From the NCBI GenBank assembly GCA_945878925.1, contig CAMDXE010000008.1, positions 1 through 38,507 of the forward strand: a stretch of 38,507 nucleotides of DNA, read 5' to 3'. Positions 15,616 to 24,890 of this stretch are shown here, piece after piece. Every line of letters starts with the position of its first letter. Position 1 is the stretch's first letter. The translations under genes were made by a program, and so were the position numbers. The DNA comes from Chitinophaga pinensis (GTDB taxonomy: Bacteria > Bacteroidota > Bacteroidia > NS11-12g > UBA9320). The notes beneath the pieces were generated by a model, which saw nothing but the letters and a program-made list of their open reading frames with translations, did no database searches and was not told where the DNA came from.

Positions 15616-16104
15616 TTGGATTTAAAAGGGTTCGAACTGCTTTATAAAACCTATCAACCTCAGCTGGTCAATTTTGCTTTTTATTATCTCAAACAGGAGC
15701 AGGAAGCTATCGATACTGTTCAAGAATTATTTGTAAACCTTTGGGAAAAACGAGAAACCATCAACCTTTCGAGTCATCCAAAATCTTATTTAAGAACGGC
15801 CGTTAAAAATAGATGCATCAATAAACTTACCCGCAAAAAAATAGCGTTTACAGACTCCCATCTGTTGCAAGATGTATTTGTTGACCCCCAAACGCCCATC
15901 ATGTTACTGGAATCGAAGCAAACCGAAACCACCCTAATCCAACTGATAAATGCTATGCCCGAACGCTGTCGCGAAATATTTATACTCAGTCGATTCGAGC
16001 AAATGAGTTATAAAGAAATAGCGGCCTTTCTTGGAATTACTTCCAAAACAGTTGAAAATCAAATTGCAAATGCATTAAAATTACTTCGCAAACACCATCC
16101 TTAG
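15616..16104 (+). CDS. ECF-family RNA polymerase sigma factor
   Basis: A 162-residue sigma-70 family ECF factor with region 2 (residues ~1-70: FELLYKTYQPQLVNFAFYYL, AIDTVQELFVNLWEKR, SYLRTAVKNRCINKL) and region 4 (~105-160: MPERCREIFILSRFEQMSYKEIAAFLGITSKTVENQI with its helix-turn-helix). This is the Bacteroidota FecI-like type that is usually held by a FecR anti-sigma. The start is TTG at 15616; the frame is closed by a TAG only 12 bases upstream and has no ATG near the front. It lies first in a signalling operon with two FecR-like proteins, a TonB receptor with an STN domain and a lipoprotein. Confidence 0.9.
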   Translation: MDLKGFELLYKTYQPQLVNFAFYYLKQEQEAIDTVQELFVNLWEKRETINLSSHPKSYLRTAVKNRCINKLTRKKIAFTDSHLLQDVFVDPQTPIMLLESKQTETTLIQLINAMPERCREIFILSRFEQMSYKEIAAFLGITSKTVENQIANALKLLRKHHP

Positions 16105-16178
16105 TTTTATTGGGCCCAAAACTTTTTTTTATAAATAGTAACAACGCCTTGGGGGTAAATGTGTTTTGTGGTGTACTT

Positions 16179-16355
16179 ATGCAATCAGCACCACCAATTA
16201 TGGAATATGCAAAAGGAAATGTTATTGCAAGGTATATTTTAAACCTTTGCGATACCGAAGAAAAGGAATACATGAACGAATGGCTTAAACAAAGTCCTTA
16301 TAACCGTTTCATTTACAATCATATTGCTCAATCGCTAAACGAACTTGAAAATTAA
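16179..16355 (+). CDS. Small free-standing FecR-N-like protein
   Basis: A 58-residue frame from ATG 16179, or 51 residues from ATG 16200; the track starts further up at a weak codon. The core NVIARYILNLCDTEEKEYMNEWLKQSPYNRF follows the pattern of the N-terminal helical domain of FecR anti-sigma factors (I-x-x-Y-L...EEE...WL...S-P-x-N-R), the part that binds the ECF sigma. It lacks any transmembrane helix or FecR sensor domain and stops one base before the ATG of the full FecR. It may be a split-off or duplicated sigma-binding module. It could alternatively be an unrelated small protein. Confidence 0.45.
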   Translation: MQSAPPIMEYAKGNVIARYILNLCDTEEKEYMNEWLKQSPYNRFIYNHIAQSLNELEN

Positions 16356-16356
16356 G

Positions 16357-17340
16357 ATGGAGCGCACGCAAAATGAAATTTATAATATTCTCGTTCGGCA
16401 TATCGACGGCGAATGCAGCGAGGAAGAATCCCTATTTATTAAGCAACGTATTCAATCCGATCCGAAGTTGAAAAACGAATACGATTTACTTATTGAATTA
16501 AATGGGATTGTACTAAAGTCTTTCCCTTATACCATAGATTCGAAGCCCGACGCTGGTTTCGAACAGTTAAAAACAAAATTAGAATCGCCTGCAAAAACAA
16601 AATTTTATAACCCATGGCTTAGAGTGGCTCAATATACTGCCGCTGCTATGCTAATTTTTGTAGCAGGTTGGTATTTTATAAATTCTTCGAAAAACGAATT
16701 TAGCAGCTACGCCAAAGGCTTAACCTACAAAACCGGCCATAATGAACTACAAACGGTTCGATTGAACGATGGCAGCATTATTACCCTTAACCAAAATTCA
16801 CGCCTTTTGGTTGACAAAAGCTATAATTCAAAAAATAGGCTTGTGGAGTTATACGGAGAAGCTTTTTTTGAAGTGACACAAAATATCAATAAACCGTTTA
16901 TTGTAAAAACTAAGCAAACGTTTACCAAAGTTATAGGCACTTCCTTCGAAATTGAGTCGAGAAACAATCAAAGGGTTTTTCTAAAATTGCACAAAGGCAA
17001 AGTGCAGTTTATTACTGCCAACTCTACCACCATCCTTGCCCCGCTCGAAACTATTGATTTTTCGCCAATTACTAAAACCATAAAAAAACAAAAGGTTAAA
17101 AATTTGACAAAAGCGAATTGGGCTACTGGCTTATGTTTTAAAAACACGAGCCTTAAAAACATTCTGCATCAAATGGACGTGCTCTATAATGTTAAAATAA
17201 TGGCGAGTCCAGTCATCGAAAATGAAAGGTATACCGTTTCATTCACAGGATTACCCCTTAGCGAAACGCTTAAACTTTTGAGCGCACTTACCGATTGCAG
17301 GTTGATAAAAAATGGTACACATTATCTCTTAATTCCATAA
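16357..17340 (+). CDS. FecR-type anti-sigma factor
   Basis: A 327-residue inner-membrane anti-sigma. Residues 1-~80 form a cytoplasmic helical domain (EIYNILVRHIDGECSEEE...). One membrane helix follows at about 88-107 (YTAAAMLIFVAGWYFI). The periplasmic FecR domain follows (TVRLNDGSIITLNQNSRL, GEAFFEVTQN, KVIGTSFEIESR) and a C-terminal STN-like domain (LKNILHQMDVLYNVKI...LLSALTDC) ends it. By analogy with FecI-FecR-FecA it should hold the sigma until the receptor's STN domain signals substrate binding. I use the ATG at 16357, one base after the preceding stop; the track's TTG start lies inside the upstream gene. Confidence 0.88.
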   Translation: MERTQNEIYNILVRHIDGECSEEESLFIKQRIQSDPKLKNEYDLLIELNGIVLKSFPYTIDSKPDAGFEQLKTKLESPAKTKFYNPWLRVAQYTAAAMLIFVAGWYFINSSKNEFSSYAKGLTYKTGHNELQTVRLNDGSIITLNQNSRLLVDKSYNSKNRLVELYGEAFFEVTQNINKPFIVKTKQTFTKVIGTSFEIESRNNQRVFLKLHKGKVQFITANSTTILAPLETIDFSPITKTIKKQKVKNLTKANWATGLCFKNTSLKNILHQMDVLYNVKIMASPVIENERYTVSFTGLPLSETLKLLSALTDCRLIKNGTHYLLIP

Positions 17341-17349
17341 TTTTACAGG

Positions 17350-19983
17350 GTGCAATCGCCCGCTGTCAATCTTTATTTTCGATGGTTTTTGTTCGTTTTG
17401 GTTTTACTAAAAACCTACCATGGCTATTCGCAAGGTGATGCGCCCTTAGATGCAAAACTAAGCCTTGTTTTAAAGCAAAAAAAGGTCGTAGAAATACTAC
17501 AGTTGCTAAGCACTCAAACGGGATTATCGTATAATTACAAATCCGACATAATACCTATCGATGTTTTAGTGGATTTTGAGGCAAGCGATGAAAAACTTTC
17601 TGATATTTTGTATAGGCTACTTTCGCCTTATCACATTGAATATAAATATTTTGGAGGCCGCTCAATCATACTTAAAAAAATAAAACCCCATCAAAGCTAT
17701 ACCCTTTCGGGTTACGTGTATGATAAATCTAGCGGTGAAAAATTAATTGGTGCAACGGTGTTTTGTCGTTATAATAAAAGAGGCGTTGTTACCAACGATT
17801 ATGGTTTTTTTACGCTCACACTTCCTGTTGATACAATTTATTTGGAGGTGAGTTATATTGGCTATGTGCGCCATAAAGAAAAGAGTTTTAATCACAGCAA
17901 TGCTTTCAAAATAATCAAATTAGAGCCCATGCCCGATCTCACCGAGGTGGAAATACGAAACGAGAGCATCTCAAAGTCCGAAAACCGACCCAATGGGCAC
18001 TATTTCAACCTTAAAGCCATCAAAGAAATTCCATCATTATTAGGCGAAACCGATATATTGCGCGCCATTCAAATGGTTTCGGGCGTGCAGAGTTCGGGCA
18101 AAACCATTGGTGGGTTTAATGTAAGAGGGGGCGGAACCGACCAAAATCTCGTTCTGATAGATGGCGTTCCGGTTTATAATATGGTTCACGCTTTTGGGTT
18201 ATTTTCAATTATCAGCCCTGGGGTAGTCAATTCTGTTGAATTAATAAAAGGTGGATTTTCGGCAAAATACAATGGGCGTTTGTCGTCGATTTTAGATATA
18301 AAACTCAAAGACGGCAACAATCAAAAACTATCGGGAAAATTAAATATTGGCATGCTATTGTCGTCTGGCACCATTCAAGGCCCGCTTATCAAAAACAAAG
18401 CTTCGTTTCTGGTAGCTTTTCGGCGCACTTATTTCGATTTGTTAACAGCACCATACCAACAATTAAGCCAACGTAAAACATCAAATACGTATCTGGGGCA
18501 ATATTATTTTTACGATATCAATGCCAAAGTCAATTACAGTTATGGATTGAGAAATAAAATATTTCTCAATTTTTTTATGGGCGCCGATCGAGGCAGGATC
18601 ATCGAAACACAAAGCTATAGCGACACCAATGAAATACTGGCTAAACGACAATATACTAAAGATATAAAATGGTTTACTGCCATGAGCAGCCTTAGGTGGG
18701 ACTTTATTGTTACCGATAAAATATTTATGTCGTCGTCGGCAGGCATTACAAAATATAGCACCAGTTTTGAAGACAAACTCAATTGGGAAACCAAACCCAA
18801 GCCTCAATACAAAATTTCGTCCATTGCCTACAATCAATCGAGTGGAAATAGCGATTTATTTTTAAAAACGTGTTTTGAATTTAATAAATTTAAAACCCAT
18901 AAAATAACCGCTGGTGCCGATTTTATTTACCACCAATTTAATACCGGAACCTTAAAATATCATGCCCATGAAGACAGTATAACTATGGATACCACCATAG
19001 GCGAAAAATTTATTTATAGCGACGAAGAGGTGCTTTATATTGAAGATACCTGGAAACCAAACAAAAAAATTACCTTAAATGTAGGGCTTAGTTTTAATTC
19101 GATAGATGTAAAAAATAGGCGTTACAATTTAGTGCAACCTCGTTTTAGTGGCCATTATGCCATTTCAAAAAACATTTATATAGGAGGGTCGTTTACCCGA
19201 ATGCAGCAAAACCTACAAATATTGCCAAACAATAGCATTGGGCTGCCCATTGATATTTGGCTGCCCGTTACCGATAAGCTAAAGCCTCAAAACTCCGATC
19301 AGGTTTCTTTAAATACAGGCATTTACATAAAAAAACACTTTAAATTATCGGTTGAGGGCTACTACAAAACCATGAAAAATATAGTGGAACTTAAGGAAGG
19401 AGCCTTTTTTATTTTTGGGGGCTACGAATGGGATAAGTCATTTTATATTGGAAATGGGCAGGCAAAGGGGCTTGAATTTACGTTAGAAAAACATACAGGC
19501 AAAATTAGAGGGTGGATTGGTTATGCGCTTTCTAAATCGGACAGGCAATTCGACGCCATAAATCAAGGCATAGTATTTCCTTACAAATACGATAGACGGC
19601 ATCAATTATCCTTAATCGTAAAATTTCCAAAAACCAAAAATAATTGGAACATATCAAGCTCTTGGGTATTTTCTACTGGAAGCCCTGTTACGGTTCCCAC
19701 CTCCGTTTATACCCTCAACGGAAAAACCTATTATGAATTTACACAACGCAATAATATTAGAATGTCAAACTATCATCGAATGGACGTGTCGTTTACCAAA
19801 ACTATAAAACATGAAAACACCAATCGAGAATGGAACCTTGGTATCTACAACCTTTATAGCCATGTTAATCCCTTATTTATTTCTACAAATTTTTTGGTAA
19901 GCAGCAGCTCTGCCAAATTAAAATTTTATGAAGTTGGGCTTTTGCCCCTTATTCCATTTATAAGCTATGAAATCAGTTTTTAG
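17350..19983 (+). CDS. FecA-like TonB-dependent receptor with STN domain
   Basis: An 877-residue outer-membrane receptor starting at GTG. Domains in order: signal peptide (~1-28, ending GYSQ), STN signalling domain (~35-110, LSLVLKQKKVVEILQLLSTQTGL...), a carboxypeptidase-regulatory-like Ig domain (~115-200, YTLSGYVYDKSSGEKLIGATV...), the plug (~205-330, with GFNVRGGGTDQNLVLIDGVPVYN) and a beta-barrel. The STN domain marks it as a transducing receptor, able to signal through the FecR encoded just before it. The ligand is unknown; nothing in the sequence points clearly to siderophore, glycan or peptide. Its end overlaps the lipoprotein gene by 17 bases. Confidence 0.92.
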   Translation: MQSPAVNLYFRWFLFVLVLLKTYHGYSQGDAPLDAKLSLVLKQKKVVEILQLLSTQTGLSYNYKSDIIPIDVLVDFEASDEKLSDILYRLLSPYHIEYKYFGGRSIILKKIKPHQSYTLSGYVYDKSSGEKLIGATVFCRYNKRGVVTNDYGFFTLTLPVDTIYLEVSYIGYVRHKEKSFNHSNAFKIIKLEPMPDLTEVEIRNESISKSENRPNGHYFNLKAIKEIPSLLGETDILRAIQMVSGVQSSGKTIGGFNVRGGGTDQNLVLIDGVPVYNMVHAFGLFSIISPGVVNSVELIKGGFSAKYNGRLSSILDIKLKDGNNQKLSGKLNIGMLLSSGTIQGPLIKNKASFLVAFRRTYFDLLTAPYQQLSQRKTSNTYLGQYYFYDINAKVNYSYGLRNKIFLNFFMGADRGRIIETQSYSDTNEILAKRQYTKDIKWFTAMSSLRWDFIVTDKIFMSSSAGITKYSTSFEDKLNWETKPKPQYKISSIAYNQSSGNSDLFLKTCFEFNKFKTHKITAGADFIYHQFNTGTLKYHAHEDSITMDTTIGEKFIYSDEEVLYIEDTWKPNKKITLNVGLSFNSIDVKNRRYNLVQPRFSGHYAISKNIYIGGSFTRMQQNLQILPNNSIGLPIDIWLPVTDKLKPQNSDQVSLNTGIYIKKHFKLSVEGYYKTMKNIVELKEGAFFIFGGYEWDKSFYIGNGQAKGLEFTLEKHTGKIRGWIGYALSKSDRQFDAINQGIVFPYKYDRRHQLSLIVKFPKTKNNWNISSSWVFSTGSPVTVPTSVYTLNGKTYYEFTQRNNIRMSNYHRMDVSFTKTIKHENTNREWNLGIYNLYSHVNPLFISTNFLVSSSSAKLKFYEVGLLPLIPFISYEISF

Positions 19984-20932
19984 AATCCTTACTTTTTTCA
20001 TCTTTGGCCTCTGTTTTTTAAGCGGGTGTATCAAAGAACTCAATCCCGATAACAATGGTTACGTGGCCAAGCCTATACTTTGGGCCATATTAAATACCGA
20101 TAGCGCACTCGTTTTAGAAATTTCGGGCAATAAGGGAATGGACGATAAGGATTTTTTGGAAACAACGATCATGGATATGTTTCTTTATGAAGATGGTATT
20201 TTGGTCGACCAATTGAAAAACCAAGTGATACAAAGCGACAGCCAATCGTATCAATTTTTATATAAACCCAAAGCCTCAAAATTATACACGCTCAAACTAA
20301 CCAATCAAGCTCAAGAAATACAAGGTTCAACCTATACGCCAAGTACATCAGCCAAGCCCGATGAAATGATTCTTACCCAAGGCGATAATGCTCAATTAAA
20401 ATATACGCTAAGCGATGACTTAAGCCATGTTGATTACTACCAGTTTTCGGTCGAGATTTATAATTTTGGAACCTTAACCGATACCGCTACCAATGACACA
20501 TTAAACAAGGCTTATATATTTACTCGCAAGTTCGATAAGTTTGAAGAACCAAGCCTTAGCTTCAATTTTTTAGGTTTTAACACTATCGAAACCTATACGT
20601 ATCCCATTTCCGATCATTTATTTAATGGAAAGAAAAAAACATTTCTTTTTGCCCTTCAAAATCCGGTAAGTCCAATTTTTTATAGGCCTAGAGTAATCCT
20701 TGGCAAAATTCCTGTATCCGACAAATTAGTTTGTACCAAACAATTTCTGCTTGTTAAATGTCGAAAAATTTCGAGCGACTATTATAAATTTATAATTTCC
20801 GCTAATGAGGCACCTGCTATTTTTGGTACGCCCTTTTATCAACCAACCAATGTTTACACCAATGTGGTTGGTGGCTTGGGTTTATTGGGCGCATCTACCG
20901 AACGAAGCGATACTGTTTGGATTAAAAAATAA
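19967..20932 (+). CDS. DUF4249-type outer-membrane lipoprotein
   Basis: A 321-residue lipoprotein: signal MKSVFRILTFFIFGLCFLSGC with lipobox LSGC (Cys21). The mature part has the features of the DUF4249 family (PILWAILNTDSALVLEIS, short beta-strand blocks, PDEMILTQGD) that commonly follows CarboxypepD-reg/TonB receptors in Bacteroidota. Overlap with the receptor gene implies the two are made together, much as SusD partners SusC, although DUF4249 proteins are not SusD-like. Its role is probably substrate capture or a lid for the receptor; this is inference from position. Confidence 0.82.
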   Translation: MKSVFRILTFFIFGLCFLSGCIKELNPDNNGYVAKPILWAILNTDSALVLEISGNKGMDDKDFLETTIMDMFLYEDGILVDQLKNQVIQSDSQSYQFLYKPKASKLYTLKLTNQAQEIQGSTYTPSTSAKPDEMILTQGDNAQLKYTLSDDLSHVDYYQFSVEIYNFGTLTDTATNDTLNKAYIFTRKFDKFEEPSLSFNFLGFNTIETYTYPISDHLFNGKKKTFLFALQNPVSPIFYRPRVILGKIPVSDKLVCTKQFLLVKCRKISSDYYKFIISANEAPAIFGTPFYQPTNVYTNVVGGLGLLGASTERSDTVWIKK

Positions 20933-20936
20933 TTGG

Positions 20937-22265
20937 CTACGAAAGTTTCATTTCTATCCCCAATGATTTGAGTTCGTCTAATATTGGATTATAAAATTCA
21001 GGATATACCGGCAGTATGGTTCCACGCAAGGCTATTTTATTTTGTAAAATAAGTTTAGTGGCTATACCCATAGGCCATCCTACGGTTTTGCTCATGGACG
21101 TGTGAACTTGATCTTCGCCTTTTACCACAAGCGAACCCTGCAACTCATAATTTTTAAGCCCATCGGTGTACACAAATTTATGCCACATCACAATCATATC
21201 TTTTTCGTGCGATTTTATGGCCCATTTTGATTCTAATATATGTTGCAAAATTTGGGCAGGCGTCGCATTTTTTAATCCAATTTTTATGGGCTTAAATATA
21301 TCGAGCCACTCCAGTCGCTCCCAAAGCTCGGTTTCATCTTGAGCTATATCCAAATAATATTTTAATTTAATTTCGACCGAATCGGTTGGGTGATAGGCCA
21401 AAAAAGTATTGATAAAATCGCGATAGGTCATGTGTTCCGAATTTTCAAGCGTATAGCTATCGTCGGTAGCGCCCAAACTAACAAATACATTCCAAGCCTT
21501 GCAAAACCCTGGTCTGCGCAAGGTTCCCCTATACATGGTTTTGATGTCGCTCAAACCATAGGTATCTATGTATTTTAGCGAATCGCGGTTGGCATAACCT
21601 TCAAATTTTCCATAAGGCTCCAAGTTAATAATTTCGGTGCGCCTAAATATTTTGGTATAGGGAATGTATTTGAATTGCCCCTCTTGCAAAAATTTTACCG
21701 CTGCCCCTTGCCCTGCCAATACAACGTTTCGTGGGTTCCAAGTGAATTTATAATGCCAAGGATTGTCGTCGTTTTCGGGGGCTATTAATCCGCCTGTAAA
21801 ACTTTCGAATTCAATAATCTTATTCCCGTCTGCCTTAATTTTATCGATAAGATGCATGGCGGTTAAATGATCTAAGCCGGGGTCGAGCCCTATTTCATTC
21901 AAAAAAATTAAATCAGCCGATTTAGCTTCTTCATGAAGCGCTTTTAGATCATCCGAAAGATACGATGCCGTAACCAGGTGCTTTTTCATCTTAAGGCAAC
22001 TGATGGCAACAGGCAAATGCCTATTTGCCGGCAACATGCTCAAAACTATATCATGCTTAGCTATAAGTGCATCTAAATCATTGGATTGATCAATGTCTAA
22101 AAAAATACCCTGTGTATTTTCAAAAATGGCTTTCGAATGGGCCAAGTGCTCGTCTTTGTCAGCAATGGTTATTTGCCAATCATTTTCCAACCCTTGCTTG
22201 GCCAAATACTCGATAAGGTGCGTAGTGGAAAGGCCTGCCCCAATTATTAATATTTTTTTAGTCAC
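20937..22265 (-). CDS. Saccharopine dehydrogenase family oxidoreductase
   Basis: A 442-residue NAD(P)-dependent enzyme. A Rossmann start KKILIIGAGLSTTHLIEYLA is followed by SDH-family blocks: GLDPGLDHLTAMHLIDKI, ESFTGGLIAPENDDNPWHYKFTW, RNVVLAGQG, and SMSKTVGWPMGIATKLIL. This layout matches saccharopine reductase (Lys9-type), which links 2-aminoadipate semialdehyde and glutamate, and related bacterial enzymes of lysine or polyamine metabolism. The substrate here is not fixed by context. The convergent end to the DUF4249 gene has only 4 bases between stops and no obvious terminator. The -7 box almost touches the start codon. Confidence 0.85.
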   Translation of the reverse strand: MTKKILIIGAGLSTTHLIEYLAKQGLENDWQITIADKDEHLAHSKAIFENTQGIFLDIDQSNDLDALIAKHDIVLSMLPANRHLPVAISCLKMKKHLVTASYLSDDLKALHEEAKSADLIFLNEIGLDPGLDHLTAMHLIDKIKADGNKIIEFESFTGGLIAPENDDNPWHYKFTWNPRNVVLAGQGAAVKFLQEGQFKYIPYTKIFRRTEIINLEPYGKFEGYANRDSLKYIDTYGLSDIKTMYRGTLRRPGFCKAWNVFVSLGATDDSYTLENSEHMTYRDFINTFLAYHPTDSVEIKLKYYLDIAQDETELWERLEWLDIFKPIKIGLKNATPAQILQHILESKWAIKSHEKDMIVMWHKFVYTDGLKNYELQGSLVVKGEDQVHTSMSKTVGWPMGIATKLILQNKIALRGTILPVYPEFYNPILDELKSLGIEMKLS

Positions 22266-22269
22266 GGTG

Positions 22270-22277
22270 CAAAGATA
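22270..22277 (-). promoter_or_regulatory. -7 box for the saccharopine dehydrogenase-family gene
   Basis: The minus strand reads TATCTTTG, an exact TAnnTTTG match and a very common Bacteroidota form, 5 bases before the ATG; transcript probably leaderless. Confidence 0.45.
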
Positions 22278-22355
22278 AACGCGCTTGAATTAATACTGTA
22301 TTTATTCGATTCGAAAATTTTAAAACAGGGCCTAAGTTCTCGGTTGGCTAGCCGG

Positions 22356-23357
22356 CTACGATTCCATAACCAGTTTTTCTAAGACATCCACATGCTGGTC
22401 CATTTTTTTGAAAAACTTTGCCCTTTGTTTTTCAGCTGTACCACTCAAAAGCAACGATTTTTTTATAAGATTCTCCATCCAAAGTTTTGTTTCTTTGGCA
22501 ATGGATGCATTAAAGGTAGAGATGTTGTTAAAGGTATTATACCCCAAAAACACTCTTTCCAATAAATTTGATTCGCCGGGTTCGATCAATACCGCATTGT
22601 TTCCAATATAAACTTCAGAACTATAAAGTGTGAAATGACCGTGATTTGAATCATTACCTTTCGAACTTTTCTCGCAATTCAACTTCAATTCTTCAAGCAT
22701 TTCTCTGATTTCTTCGATCACTACTAAAGCCTGATCGCGATTTTCGAATAAGTCGGATTCCCAAAAAAATTCAACTTGTTTTAGGGTACTCAAAATGGTT
22801 TCTTCGGTCCATATTTCAACGCTATCTATTTGGCTATAGGCCTCATAGGTCTGCTGGTTGATGGCAATTATTTCGGGTGGTACAATGTTTGGATTAAATT
22901 TTTTACCTATAAAAAATTCATTATTTAAAACTGCTTTACTCCAATAAAAGCTTTTAAACGCCGATAAAGTTTTATATTTAAAGTGCCTGAATAGTGGCAC
23001 ATCTTCGGCCGCAAAAATTATTCTAGCACCCTTTATTTTCGAAAGATCGGTTAGGTATTTTGCATACCATTCCAGATATTTACCAAAATTTGAGGTAGAC
23101 TCAAACATGGGATTAAAATTAAAAGTTACTTGTAATGCATCGGTATTAAATAAACCGTCAATCGATACGCCAAATTTGCTGGATATAATGGCAACTTCAT
23201 CAAACGAAAAAGCGCTCTGACACCTCAATCGTCGGTAGACACTATCGGTAGATACCTTTAACAAATCGGCCAATTCATCAGCCAAACTGAGGTTTGCCGG
23301 AACAATAGACTTAAGTTGTTTTACAAATTTTTCTTGAAATGGAAGTTCAGCATTCAT
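22356..23357 (-). CDS. HTH-domain transcriptional regulator-like protein
   Basis: A 333-residue protein. The N-terminal ~70 residues contain a helix-turn-helix (LADELADLLKVSTDSVYRRLRCQSAFSFDEVAIISSKFGVSIDGLF), similar to BetR/XRE-like motifs found on Bacteroidota proteins. The remaining ~260 residues are mostly helical with no recognised ligand domain. It is divergent from the epimerase gene, so the ~190-base gap between them is a candidate operator. The regulator function is inferred from the HTH alone. Confidence 0.75.
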   Translation of the reverse strand: MNAELPFQEKFVKQLKSIVPANLSLADELADLLKVSTDSVYRRLRCQSAFSFDEVAIISSKFGVSIDGLFNTDALQVTFNFNPMFESTSNFGKYLEWYAKYLTDLSKIKGARIIFAAEDVPLFRHFKYKTLSAFKSFYWSKAVLNNEFFIGKKFNPNIVPPEIIAINQQTYEAYSQIDSVEIWTEETILSTLKQVEFFWESDLFENRDQALVVIEEIREMLEELKLNCEKSSKGNDSNHGHFTLYSSEVYIGNNAVLIEPGESNLLERVFLGYNTFNNISTFNASIAKETKLWMENLIKKSLLLSGTAEKQRAKFFKKMDQHVDVLEKLVMES

Positions 23358-23503
23358 AGTCTTATTGTACTTTCTAATTTAAACCGATTGTTAGGAAAGA
23401 TTTTATAATAACACCTGCGAATAAACATCTTAATAATTAAATAAAGCATTTATTACCAAACAATTTTCAATAGATTGCCTTAAATGGCTAAGGATTTGAT
23501 GAG

Positions 23504-23534
23504 TTGCAAAGCCCCAATAAAGAAACCATCTTTG
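23504..23534 (+). promoter_or_regulatory. -33/-7 promoter for the epimerase gene
   Basis: TTG at 23504-23506, then a 20-base spacer and CATCTTTG at 23527-23534 (one mismatch from TAnnTTTG). It predicts transcription starting near 23541, between the two candidate ATGs, and so supports 23550 as the true start. Confidence 0.5.
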
Positions 23535-23549
23535 CTGCGAAAATTAGAA

Positions 23550-24536
23550 ATGAAAAAAGTGTTTGTAACCGGGGCCGACGGCATGCTTGGATCTTGTATT
23601 TGTCGCGAATTAATTGAGCAGGGATTTAGTGTAAAAGCCATGTGCCATCCAAGTAGTAAAACCAATACCATCGATACTTTAGCTATTGAAATTGTAAGAG
23701 GCGATGTAACCCATAAACCTACACTAAGCAAAGAAATGGAGGGATGCGATATGGTAATACACGTGGCAGCGGTTATGAAACTTTGGCCTAGGCGCCATAA
23801 ACATATGACCTCCATTAACGTATTGGGTACAAAAAATGTGATGGAAGTGGCCGAATCCCTAAATATGGAGAGAATGATTCATATTGGCACTGCCAGTTCG
23901 TTTGCCAATGGCACCCTACAACAACCTGGTAATGAAAAGAGCGCCTTTATCGGCCATAAATTTAGAATGGATTATATTGATAGTAAATATAAGGCTCAGC
24001 AAATGTTACTTAATCAATACAAAAACAGTTCATTTCCAGTAATTATCATTAACCCAACCTTTATGATTGGCCCTTTTGATTCTGGCCCATCCTCAGGCCA
24101 AATGCTCATTGCTATTTTTAACAATTCCTTAAAATTTTATAATCAAGGTGGCAAAAATTTTGTGTGTACTGTGGATGTGGCAAAAGCCACCGTGAATGCA
24201 TTGAGCAAAGGCAAAATTGGAGAGTGTTATATTGCTGGAAACGAAAATCTATCCTATATCGAATTTTTTCAAAAAGCATTTAAGTCCATGCATAAACCCT
24301 TTAACATGAAAGGTATTCCAAATTTTGTATTACTCATGGCAGGTTTTATGAGTTCGGCAAAAGCGCGAATTGACCGAAAAACACCGAAGCTAAGCTATGG
24401 TATTGCACAATTGGCCAAAGAAAATCAATATTTCTCGGCAGCCAAGGCGGTACAAGAGCTAAACATGCCCCAAACTCCTATCGAAATTGGCATAGCCCAA
24501 TGCTTACAGTGGTTTAAAGATCATAAATACATTTAA
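23550..24536 (+). CDS. NAD-dependent epimerase/dehydratase (DFR-like extended SDR)
   Basis: A 328-residue extended short-chain dehydrogenase. The cofactor motif MKKVFVTGADGMLGSCI has GxxGxxG. Asp-rich GDVTHKPTLSKEMEGCDMVIHVAAV marks the NAD(P) pocket, GTASSF the serine strand, and DYIDSKYKAQQ carries the YxxxK active pair. C-terminal blocks (INPTFMIGPFD, FVCTVDVAKA) resemble dihydroflavonol reductase-like/HpnA-type enzymes acting on ketones or sugars. The track's ATG at 23484 adds 22 residues of no SDR character; the internal ATG at 23550, right after a promoter-like sequence, is preferred. A terminator follows. Likely controlled by the divergent HTH protein. Confidence 0.88.
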   Translation: MKKVFVTGADGMLGSCICRELIEQGFSVKAMCHPSSKTNTIDTLAIEIVRGDVTHKPTLSKEMEGCDMVIHVAAVMKLWPRRHKHMTSINVLGTKNVMEVAESLNMERMIHIGTASSFANGTLQQPGNEKSAFIGHKFRMDYIDSKYKAQQMLLNQYKNSSFPVIIINPTFMIGPFDSGPSSGQMLIAIFNNSLKFYNQGGKNFVCTVDVAKATVNALSKGKIGECYIAGNENLSYIEFFQKAFKSMHKPFNMKGIPNFVLLMAGFMSSAKARIDRKTPKLSYGIAQLAKENQYFSAAKAVQELNMPQTPIEIGIAQCLQWFKDHKYI

Positions 24537-24560
24537 GCGAAGCACCTGCTTTTCGAAATC

Positions 24561-24584
24561 AAATAAGGCTTTAGGCCTTATTTT
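24561..24584 (+). terminator. Probable terminator of the epimerase gene
   Basis: Perfect 9-bp stem AAATAAGGC/GCCTTATTT with a 5-base loop TTTAG, beginning 25 bases after the stop. The T-run is short (TTTTG) but is followed by TATTTTT. Confidence 0.65.
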
Positions 24585-24890
24585 GCTATTTTTAATGCTT
24601 GAAAATTCTATTCTAAGCCTATCAAATAAGGGATACACCACATTAATACGCCTCGGTTTTCGGTACGAATCGAAAAAAATAATTGTCAAAAAACACAAAA
24701 GCTGTTTATTTTTTTTGCGCTATTTGCCACAATTATTTAGAACTAAATTAAATAATGCATTTTTGCAATTCTCAGAACCCTTTTTTACACTGACTTGCAA
24801 AATATATTACTTAAACGCTTTTGGTTTACTTTGCCAATTATTCTAACTGATTGCTATACTTAATCTTTGCCTAACCAAAAAAACTTAAAA
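24585..24890. other. AT-rich intergenic region
   Basis: About 300 bases without a supported gene. The ORF at 24583-24846 starts inside the terminator at a non-ATG codon and has no recognisable content. Near 24830-24869 there is a TTTG and a TAATCTTTG, a loose match to a Bacteroidota promoter that could serve the gene at 24891. Confidence 0.4.

Noticed and set aside
24583-24846. 87-residue ORF
   Set aside because: Starts at a non-ATG codon inside a terminator, no family-like content.
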